Assembly: GCA_017577345.1 (NCBI GenBank)
Contig: PITX01000103.1
Coordinates: forward strand, 1-5,279
DNA: 5,279 nt
DNA from: Clostridiales bacterium
Lineage (GTDB): Bacteria; Bacillota; Clostridia; Oscillospirales; Oscillospiraceae
Reading direction: 5' to 3'
Below, in pieces: positions 1 to 4,530 of this stretch. The stretch's first letter is position 1; the number at the start of each line of letters is the position of its first letter. The notes under the pieces are model-generated. The model saw only the letters and a list, made by a program, of their open reading frames with translations, ran no database searches and was not told the DNA's origin. The position numbers were made by a program, and so were the translations under genes.

Positions 1-23
1 ACTATGGACTTCGCGGGTTCGGC

Positions 24-1043
24 TCAGCGCGTACCGGCTTCGGATATTGTGAATGTCCTTCTTTCGCAATCGATTTCGCACAATGCTCCGACAGGCAGCA
101 CGGTCATGGGCGTATGATGAACGAAATCCACGTTTTCAAGAATGACCATATCATCCCGATGCACTTCCTCGCAGATCACCTTGCGCAGATAGGATCTTGA
201 TGTATCGTCTAGTTTTCCCGTGATAATGGCAGATGCCTTATCAAAGACGCCCGCCGCGGCAAAAGCCCTCAGATTATGGAATCCCGCCATGGCGTTTCCG
301 TACGGTCTGCCGTGCTCGATGGCGAGAACGGCCCCGTCAAACATTTCTTTGGTGGGAAAGTATTTCGTGCCCATGATCTGATTCATCGGCCCGGGCATCA
401 TCACAAGCAGCCGTCCGGAGGCTTTTCCGCTGCCCTGAACAATGGAATATCCGTCATTGGGGGTCCATTGTATCTCTTCCGGCTTTATGCTGTCGTTCCA
501 TTCGATGGGTGTATATGCTTCGCAAGGGTTGATTTCTCCGATGATTTCATTGCTGAACAGGGCTTTGCGGATTGCTTCCTTTGAGTATGCATCCAGTTTT
601 CCCACCTGTCCGATCGGCGTGAGTACGTTGGGTCCGTAATATGCCCGTACACCGGCGTGCGCGAAGACGGCCATCCATGTGGATATATCCGAATAACCCA
701 TAAAGACCTTCGGGTTGTCGTGAATGATCTTTGTGTTGACCCACGGAAGAATCCGATAGGAGTCGTCACCGCCCATATTGCAGAGGATTCCCTTTACGGC
801 AGGATTCGTCAATGCCCATTCCAGATCGGCCCAACGCAGCTCCGGATGCCGATACAGAAACTCGCTGCCACGCAGGGCGTTTGGCGTTTCAACAACATGC
901 ACGCGGTATTCCTCTTCGAATCTTGATTTCGCAAGATTGTATCGTCCTATCATGTCCCTATCCCCGGCCCGCCCGCCGGAAAGCGAAATAAAGGCAACCG
1001 TATCGCCCGCGCAGATTTTTTGGGGAATGATCAGTGGTTCCAT
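24..1043 (-). CDS. S66 family serine peptidase (MccF / LD-carboxypeptidase-like)
   Basis: Predicted cytoplasmic serine peptidase of 339 residues with no signal peptide. S66 enzymes cut the L,D bond of murein tripeptide/tetrapeptide units or, in the MccF branch, the acyl-sulfamate/phosphoramide link of microcin C-type aminoacyl-nucleotides. Seen: an N-terminal GDTVAFISLS strand region (13-22), the nucleophile motif G-Y-S-D at 116-119 (Ser118), AIEHGRPYGN with Glu243 at 241-250, and the His motif FVHHTPMTVLPVG at 307-319 (His309 or His310). From memory, E. coli MccF uses Ser118, Glu243 and His311, so length and spacing fit the MccF-like branch better than short LdcA. The frame stays open back to 1148, but GGAGG at 1049-1053, 5 nt before ATG 1043, and homology beginning at MEPLIIPQKI fix this start. 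The extra 35 codons would translate intergenic repeats. It is the last gene of a co-directional series; the 23 nt after its stop show no terminator. The family is secure, the substrate unknown. Confidence 0.9.
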   Translation of the reverse strand: MEPLIIPQKICAGDTVAFISLSGGRAGDRDMIGRYNLAKSRFEEEYRVHVVETPNALRGSEFLYRHPELRWADLEWALTNPAVKGILCNMGGDDSYRILPWVNTKIIHDNPKVFMGYSDISTWMAVFAHAGVRAYYGPNVLTPIGQVGKLDAYSKEAIRKALFSNEIIGEINPCEAYTPIEWNDSIKPEEIQWTPNDGYSIVQGSGKASGRLLVMMPGPMNQIMGTKYFPTKEMFDGAVLAIEHGRPYGNAMAGFHNLRAFAAAGVFDKASAIITGKLDDTSRSYLRKVICEEVHRDDMVILENVDFVHHTPMTVLPVGALCEIDCERRTFTISEAGTR

Positions 1044-1048
1044 TTTTT

Positions 1049-1053
1049 CCTCC
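1049..1053 (-). promoter_or_regulatory. Ribosome binding site deciding the S66 peptidase start
   Basis: GGAGG on the minus strand with a 5-nt A spacer before ATG at 1043. It supports the 339-residue product over a 374-residue reading that would begin at 1148 and overlap the 3' end of the upstream hydrolase gene. Confidence 0.8.
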
Positions 1054-1076
1054 GATCGCAATCCGTTTTTTTCGGT

Positions 1077-1094
1077 ATTCCGACAAACTGGGAT
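1077..1094. repeat. 18-nt imperfect palindrome, copy A
   Basis: Plus strand reads ATTCCGACAAACTGGGAT. It lies 33 nt upstream of the S66 peptidase ATG. It differs from the copy at 2824-2841 at three positions. Its hairpin arms (ATCCC.../...GGAAT on the coding strand) carry one more mismatch than the copies at 2267 and 2824, so this copy is a weaker palindrome. Confidence 0.7.
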
Positions 1095-1102
1095 CAGCAC
1101 TT

Positions 1103-1120
1103 TTTCCGACAAACTGCGAT
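1103..1120. repeat. 18-nt imperfect palindrome, copy B (tandem with A)
   Basis: Plus strand reads TTTCCGACAAACTGCGAT. It starts 26 nt after copy A and shares the uninterrupted core TTCCGACAAACTG with it, so the two form a short degenerate tandem repeat. It begins 11 nt downstream of the Ntn hydrolase stop codon. Confidence 0.65.
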
Positions 1121-1131
1121 TTGCTAACGTT

Positions 1132-2232
1132 TCAGTCGCTGATTGCAAACAGGAAGCTCTTTCCCCAGTGGCGTCTCAATGTAAACTCCGCCGTGCAGTC
1201 GGTGTTGTCGAACATAATGGACCACTGCGTGTTGCTGGTGATATCCTCGGGGTTCGGCTCCTGCGCGGCGGCTTTCAGCGCTTCCCAAGCCACGGCGCGG
1301 TCGATGGCGCCTTCGTTCGCTTCCAGTACATCCAGCATGGCGGTATAGCGTTTCTTCGCTGTGCCTTTTCCGTACATACCGTTATCCTGCTCCGGGTCCA
1401 CCTTGTCGGTATACATGATGAAGAAGTTCGTGATCGCCTGCGTGGGTGTCACCACCATCTCACGGCCTTCGGATTCGCAGTCGAATTCCACGGCAACGCT
1501 GTTGCCGGAGGCATCGCTGATGATAAAATGATAGTCCCTGCCATTGGAAGAGAATATATCATATTGACGTATGAGCTCGAGGGCCTCCTCTGTGCTTGCT
1601 GCTCGGTCAAGCACCAGACGGATCAGAAGGGATGTGGCAAGCTTTGGCTTGCCTGTATCGTGCATGGTCGGCTCGCTGGGAAGCGTAAGTACCGCCACAG
1701 ATACACCTTTTTCGTTTATACCGTCAAGACCGATGAAGGGGGCTGTCAGGCAGGCCATTTTCGTTTTCAGGCTCGCGGTGGCCTGATCCGCGCCTACATT
1801 ATCCAATGCGGCAAACGAAATCGATTTATATCCGTCTTTCGGCTCGCAAACCACCATAAGCGCCGACGTGTCCAACTTGAAATCATAGTTTCTGCCCATC
1901 AGGACGTTCCCGTCCGTTGTTGTCGTACGGAAAGCACTGCATCCGTACGACGGCACTTTGATGCTCACCGGCAGAAGCGGAAGGGATTCCTTGATGACCG
2001 CATCCACAAAACCCTGCGTGTCCGTGTATCCGGAATTGATAATGTCGTCAATAGAGTAGTCGTATTTTACCGTCATAGTGTAGAGATCATAGCCATCCTC
2101 GTTATCCGTGATCTTCTCAAGCGTTGCGATGCTCTGAAACCTTGTGAAATACAAGGTGCCAAAGCCGATACAGACGATCAGGAAAAGTGCCAGCAAACCT
2201 ATCAAAATCCTTGATATCACTTTTTTTGTCAT
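1132..2232 (-). CDS. Membrane-anchored Ntn-type linear amide C-N hydrolase (choloylglycine hydrolase/PVA-like)
   Basis: A 366-residue amide hydrolase of the choloylglycine hydrolase / penicillin V acylase / acid ceramidase-like superfamily. A hydrophobic helix (about 7-27) after MTKK predicts a signal anchor with the enzyme outside the membrane. The nucleophile is predicted as Cys98 in YGCSAF. Arg114 and Asp117 in LMGRNYDF lie 16 and 19 residues after it, the spacing of Cys2, Arg18 and Asp21 in bile salt hydrolase. GINEKG (171-176) matches the family's G-M-N-E-K-G motif. Asn269 in ITNF lies 171 residues after Cys98, close to Asn175 of that enzyme. The C-terminal TQWSIMFDNT (335-344) and TLRRHW (351-356) also fit. 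The family must free its Cys as the new N-terminus, so cleavage between Gly97 and Cys98 is inferred; residues about 28-97 would be a propeptide. Start ATG 2232 follows AGGAGG at 2241-2246 by 8 nt. The substrate (bile salt, N-acyl amide, acyl-homoserine lactone or beta-lactam side chain) cannot be read from sequence. Confidence 0.87.
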   Translation of the reverse strand: MTKKVISRILIGLLALFLIVCIGFGTLYFTRFQSIATLEKITDNEDGYDLYTMTVKYDYSIDDIINSGYTDTQGFVDAVIKESLPLLPVSIKVPSYGCSAFRTTTTDGNVLMGRNYDFKLDTSALMVVCEPKDGYKSISFAALDNVGADQATASLKTKMACLTAPFIGLDGINEKGVSVAVLTLPSEPTMHDTGKPKLATSLLIRLVLDRAASTEEALELIRQYDIFSSNGRDYHFIISDASGNSVAVEFDCESEGREMVVTPTQAITNFFIMYTDKVDPEQDNGMYGKGTAKKRYTAMLDVLEANEGAIDRAVAWEALKAAAQEPNPEDITSNTQWSIMFDNTDCTAEFTLRRHWGKSFLFAISD

Positions 2233-2246
2233 TTCCTTTTCCTCCT

Positions 2247-2262
2247 ATAAATTAGAATTTAT
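2247..2262. repeat. AT-rich palindrome next to the Ntn hydrolase ribosome binding site
   Basis: Coding strand ATAAATTCTAATTTAT has 7-nt arms that pair perfectly around a 2-nt centre (6 bp with a 4-nt loop in RNA). It directly abuts the AGGAGG site at 2241-2246. It could be a weak leader hairpin or an operator half-site pair; composition alone could also produce it. Confidence 0.35.
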
Positions 2263-2266
2263 CAGC

Positions 2267-2284
2267 ATCCCGACGAACCGGGAT
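2267..2284. repeat. 18-nt palindrome, copy C
   Basis: Plus strand reads ATCCCGACGAACCGGGAT. This is the best palindrome of the family: arms ATCCCG/CGGGAT pair at all six positions around a 6-nt loop. It begins 6 nt after the kinase-like gene's stop codon and ends 34 nt before the Ntn hydrolase ATG. No T-run follows on the minus strand, so it is not a typical Rho-independent terminator. Confidence 0.75.
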
Positions 2285-2290
2285 TTTCCG

Positions 2291-2788
2291 TTATGAAAGT
2301 TGCCCGATCATGTCTGCGATCTCGCCGACCGTTTTACCGCTCGTATCTATCTTAATTGTATTGAGCTTTTTATACATTTCGATTCTTGCGACGCTTCTTT
2401 CGATCACATCTGCCGAACGAAGTCCGTTATTGACATCCTCCGTCAGCCGTTTTCGCAAATTGCTTTCGTCTGCAACTAAAGAAACGGTGATCGTTTTGCA
2501 TCCTTCCTCATCCAAATCCCGGCGTATCCTATCGATGATCGCCTGTTCGTGCATCACCCAGCAGAAAATCACATTCTCATATGCGGAGCAGTGAATAAAG
2601 TTGTTCAACATAAAGCAAACGTTCCGAAGTACCATCTCTTTTGTTTCTTCGGTTACCTGAAACGGATCGGCATCCCAGCACCAGTCGCCGTCCAAAAATA
2701 CGGCGTTCGGGAGTTCCTTTTTCAATGCCCGGCAAACGGTTGTCTTTCCCACACCCATTGTTCCGCCAATCAAATAAAGTGTTTTCAT
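2291..2788 (-). CDS. Small P-loop kinase-like protein (AAA_33 / nucleotide kinase-like)
   Basis: A 165-residue cytoplasmic P-loop NTPase that probably transfers phosphate to a small molecule or nucleotide; the acceptor is unknown. Seen: an N-terminal strand and Walker A loop (YLIGGTMGVGKTT, 5-17, with Lys15 and Thr16), then FLDGDW (31-36) after the next strand. That DGD(W) position is where small-molecule kinases such as the AAA_33 group place acceptor-binding acidic residues. A hydrophobic strand ENVIFCWVM (71-79) could hold the Walker B region but lacks its classic Asp. Arg-rich LRKRL (111-115) and IERSVARI (129-136) resemble the lid and adenine-contact helices of these kinases. The length suits a single-domain kinase. 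Start ATG 2788 has GGAGG at 2793-2797, only 4 nt away, which is short. Zeta-toxin kinases are related but usually longer, and no antitoxin-like gene adjoins. The fold is confident, the specific activity is not. Confidence 0.8.
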   Translation of the reverse strand: MKTLYLIGGTMGVGKTTVCRALKKELPNAVFLDGDWCWDADPFQVTEETKEMVLRNVCFMLNNFIHCSAYENVIFCWVMHEQAIIDRIRRDLDEEGCKTITVSLVADESNLRKRLTEDVNNGLRSADVIERSVARIEMYKKLNTIKIDTSGKTVGEIADMIGQLS

Positions 2789-2823
2789 ACGACCTCCGCA
2801 ATTTCAAATTTTCCATATCCCTT

Positions 2824-2841
2824 ATCCCGGCAAACTGGGAT
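2824..2841. repeat. 18-nt imperfect palindrome, copy D
   Basis: Plus strand reads ATCCCGGCAAACTGGGAT. The ATCCC/GGGAT arms pair perfectly and a further G-C pair can form inside one mismatch. It ends 25 nt after the secreted-protein stop codon and lies 35 nt before the kinase-like ATG. A weak promoter reading (TTGAAC at 2844-2849, 17 nt, GATAAG at 2821-2826) would place this repeat almost exactly in the spacer; both boxes match consensus at only 4 of 6 positions. Confidence 0.7.
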
Positions 2842-2866
2842 CTGTTCAACGGTCTGCTCCTGTGAA

Positions 2867-3544
2867 TCAGAGTTCATATTGACTGGCTGGAATCAGCGAA
2901 TCATTGAGATTAATCATATATATTGTTTCATCGCCCAAGCTGAATTCGCAAGTTATGTTGATGCCTGTATCTACGCCGGTAACAGTCGCATATAACTTTT
3001 CATAAAAATCCTTTGGGATATCAAATCTAAAAGAAACATTGGCAGATTCTCCAACAGCAATTTTCACAGGCTTGGTTGACCACATGATCATATTGCCGTT
3101 TTCATCAATTTGTCCGGGGTTTTGCTGAAATACAGTTCCTTCATAACAGATTACTTCAGCATCGCTGTTTTCCTGACTGATCAACGTGGCTGTGACCTTA
3201 TCCCCGTATGTCTGAGGAGTACTGGAGATGTTTTTCACGGTAAAAATAACCTCGGTCGTCGTATAGTTCCCGTCTGAAGGCTCCCAAACAATTGTATGTG
3301 CCGGGCTCTCGTCGGTGTCAGTATAGTAGTAATACCACCCTTCTGCCATTGCGATGTCGTCCAACACTTCAGCATACAATCCGCTCATTTCACAAAAGTT
3401 TTTATGCACCAATGTATCATCAAGTCCGAAAAAAGCCCTGTTCTCTTCATGATTGCAGCCATTGTCAATGCTTTCTCCGCTTGCGTGGACAAAAAACATT
3501 CCGAACAAAACCAACACTGCCAGTACCAATGTAACCTTTTTCAT
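2867..3544 (-). CDS. Secreted protein of unknown function (possible DUF4352-like beta-sandwich)
   Basis: A 225-residue protein I do not recognise by name. A clear Sec signal peptide is present: MKK, hydrophobic core about 4-19, likely cleavage after Ala21 in FFVHASG. There is no lipobox cysteine, so release rather than lipid anchoring is expected. The mature part is acidic. It has an aromatic patch WYYYYTD (70-76) and a beta-rich C-terminal half beginning TTTEVIFTVKNISSTPQTYGD (95-114); this 'additional beta-strand, NxS/T-P' wording resembles the Ig-like DUF4352 group of cell-surface proteins of Gram-positive bacteria. Four cysteines (30, 51, 133, 199) could form two disulfides once exported. 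Start ATG 3544 follows AGGAGG at 3553-3558 by 8 nt; a second GGAGG at 3568-3572 has no start codon of its own. It is the first gene of the non-phage series, 87 nt after the repeat-protein gene. Confidence 0.8.
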   Translation of the reverse strand: MKKVTLVLAVLVLFGMFFVHASGESIDNGCNHEENRAFFGLDDTLVHKNFCEMSGLYAEVLDDIAMAEGWYYYYTDTDESPAHTIVWEPSDGNYTTTEVIFTVKNISSTPQTYGDKVTATLISQENSDAEVICYEGTVFQQNPGQIDENGNMIMWSTKPVKIAVGESANVSFRFDIPKDFYEKLYATVTGVDTGINITCEFSLGDETIYMINLNDSLIPASQYEL

Positions 3545-3631
3545 GCGACGCTCCTCCTGCTTGATTACCTCCGCAAATTCCTGTTTGTCGCTTCCTACGG
3601 TTAGTCTGTCTATGAATAAGTTTATGCCAAC

Positions 3632-4123
3632 TTATCCGATAATCTTGCCAATGAATACTGCTATGACGATGAGAATTATGGCAACAACGATATATACCGA
3701 TTTCGAGCCAGAGGACGACTTATTGGAATAATCTTGATCCTCATCGCAATTATCTGCAACACGGTAGGTAATCTGCTCAGCCGGTCGTGTGCTGGTCTGA
3801 TTGGCAAAGCCCTCGCTATCTCTTGAACCGCCGACAAGATTGTCATGGCTTCTTCCGACCAGCTTACCGTGTGCATCATAATAGTTTGTTCCACCGATAA
3901 GGTTCTTTCTGGAATATCCGATGGTTTTTCCGTGAGTGTCAGTCGTATAGGTACCACCGATCAAACTGTCACGCGTTACACCGATGCGTTTACCTTTCTC
4001 ATCATAATGGACCCAGGTGTTATCAAGAAGACCACGCCTGCTTTGACCGACTTTTTTGCCACTGCTATCATAATGGTTTACATGACCAAGCAGTGTATTA
4101 CGGCTATATCCACTCTTTGGCAT
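3632..4123 (-). CDS. Tail-anchored protein with 4.5 tandem 21-22-residue repeats
   Basis: A 163-residue protein of unrecognised function. Residues 5-100 are repeats at 5-25, 26-47, 48-68, 69-89 and a half-unit 90-100. The consensus is G-x-S/T-R-x-x-L-L/I-G-G-T-x-x-Y-D-x-x-G-K-x-V/I; the regular Gly, Tyr-Asp and Gly-Lys suggest stacked beta-hairpins, comparable in style to MORN or YD-type repeats, though it fits neither consensus exactly. A polar linker with an acidic stretch (DNCDEDQD, 124-131) and a Ser-rich segment (133-142) precede one strongly hydrophobic helix (about 143-158) ending GKIIG. There is no signal peptide, so a tail-anchored protein with repeats in the cytoplasm is inferred. 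Start ATG 4123 is set by AAAGGAGG at 4131-4138, 7 nt upstream; the frame stays open 22 codons further but those residues look unrelated. It has its own strong promoter at 4206-4234, as expected of a prophage moron gene. Confidence 0.82.
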   Translation of the reverse strand: MPKSGYSRNTLLGHVNHYDSSGKKVGQSRRGLLDNTWVHYDEKGKRIGVTRDSLIGGTYTTDTHGKTIGYSRKNLIGGTNYYDAHGKLVGRSHDNLVGGSRDSEGFANQTSTRPAEQITYRVADNCDEDQDYSNKSSSGSKSVYIVVAIILIVIAVFIGKIIG

Positions 4124-4130
4124 GCGTGAT

Positions 4131-4138
4131 CCTCCTTT
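4131..4138 (-). promoter_or_regulatory. Ribosome binding site deciding the repeat-protein start
   Basis: AAAGGAGG with a 7-nt spacer to ATG 4123. It rules out the in-frame ATG at 4189, which lies inside the palindrome region and has no such site. Confidence 0.8.
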
Positions 4139-4175
4139 ATGATTGCTTAATTGGCTTAGAGCATGACCAGCTAAA

Positions 4176-4205
4176 TGCCGGGCAGGCAACTATACCTACC
4201 CGGCA
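4176..4205. repeat. 11-bp inverted repeat across the predicted transcription start
   Basis: Arms 4176-4186 (TGCCGGGCAGG) and 4195-4205 (CCTACCCGGCA) flank an 8-nt loop and pair at 10 of 11 positions; the odd pair becomes a G-U wobble in the minus-strand RNA. The right arm directly abuts the -10 box, so the palindrome covers roughly -6 to +24 of the predicted start, a usual operator position. In read-through RNA from the upstream genes it would form a strong hairpin, but what follows (TTTAGCTGG) is not a T-tract, so a terminator is unlikely. Confidence 0.6.
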
Positions 4206-4234
4206 ATTATAGCATTTTCAAGGCTTTTCGTCAA
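4206..4234 (-). promoter_or_regulatory. Sigma-A promoter for the repeat-protein gene
   Basis: The -35 box TTGACG (4229-4234) begins at the first base after the DUF4314 stop codon. A 17-nt spacer follows, then a perfect -10 box TATAAT (4206-4211) preceded by TGC, an extended -10. Transcription should start near 4199 and give a leader of about 75 nt before ATG 4123. This matches the housekeeping consensus at 11 of 12 hexamer positions with ideal spacing, by far the best promoter in the window. Confidence 0.8.
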
Positions 4235-4465
4235 TTACTCAATCTTCCGAATTGTGTCAAATCCATAGATGGCAGCAAGTGAGGAACCGTTCTCCCAATG
4301 AATATGGATACCGCCAGCATCATCCACCATCTGAACGACACCTTTCAGGCCAGGCGGCATATCCCGATACGAATCATTCATCTCGACCAATTCGACACGG
4401 GTATCCTTCGGGTATTCATCCCGGAGCCTTTGCAATACCTCCGGACGCAGTGACATGGAAAACAT
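4235..4465 (-). CDS. DUF4314 domain-containing small protein
   Basis: A 76-residue protein matching the DUF4314 pattern, a small beta-barrel-like domain common in Clostridia mobile elements and phages; the function is not known. Seen: an N-terminal helix LRPEVLQRLRDEYP (6-19), then TRVELVEMND (22-31), PPGLKGVVQMVDDAGGIHIHWENGSSL (37-63) and GFDTIRKIE at the end. The PxGxxGxVxxVDDxGxIHxxWxNGSSL core is the family signature. The order (basic-acidic helix, then SH3-like strands) is typical. Start ATG 4465 follows AAAGGAGG (4474-4481) by 8 nt; an upstream in-frame ATG at 4525 would overlap the tape-measure end and lacks such a site. It lies 65 nt downstream of the tape measure gene and is probably co-transcribed with it. 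No transmembrane segment, signal peptide or cysteine is present. Confidence 0.85.
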   Translation of the reverse strand: MFSMSLRPEVLQRLRDEYPKDTRVELVEMNDSYRDMPPGLKGVVQMVDDAGGIHIHWENGSSLAAIYGFDTIRKIE

Positions 4466-4473
4466 CGCGTTTT

Positions 4474-4481
4474 CCTCCTTT
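4474..4481 (-). promoter_or_regulatory. Ribosome binding site deciding the DUF4314 start
   Basis: AAAGGAGG with an 8-nt spacer to ATG 4465. It favours the 76-residue form over a 96-residue one starting at 4525, and over an internal ATG at 4456. Confidence 0.75.
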
Positions 4482-4530
4482 CCTTGGATTACGGTATCTA
4501 TCACTCTGAACGGAGAAAATAGCAAGCATT

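Noticed and set aside
1044..1148. N-terminal extension of the S66 peptidase to 374 residues
   Set aside because: The extra codons translate the two 18-nt repeats, would overlap the preceding gene, and have no ribosome binding site; GGAGG at 1049-1053 clearly serves ATG 1043.
778..2214. Long plus-strand open frame of 478 codons opposite the S66 and Ntn hydrolase genes
   Set aside because: It is antisense to two well-supported enzymes, crosses their intergenic repeats, has no ribosome binding site, and its translation is rich in Arg, His and Cys with no recognisable domain. It is a shadow of the codon use of the real genes.
2291..2788. Zeta-type toxin kinase of a toxin-antitoxin pair
   Set aside because: The P-loop fits, but the protein is short for zeta toxins and neither neighbour resembles an epsilon-like antitoxin.
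1077..2841. Integron-type attC sites or a CRISPR array
   Set aside because: The copies lack the GTTRRRY/RYYYAAC core boxes of attC, no integrase is visible, and copies are separated by whole genes rather than by uniform short spacers.
2821..2849. Promoter before the kinase-like gene (TTGAAC, 17 nt, GATAAG)
   Set aside because: Each box matches consensus at only 4 of 6 positions and the equivalent boxes are missing at the other repeat copies. Kept only as a remark under copy D.
4176..4205. Rho-independent terminator after the DUF4314 gene
   Set aside because: The stem is strong, but no T-tract follows on either strand, and one arm touches a -10 box; an operator or read-through hairpin fits better.
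4498..4522. Hairpin after the tape measure stop (CTAT/ATAG and CTC/GAG arms)
   Set aside because: The stem is only about seven pairs broken by an internal loop, with no T-run; not distinguishable from chance.
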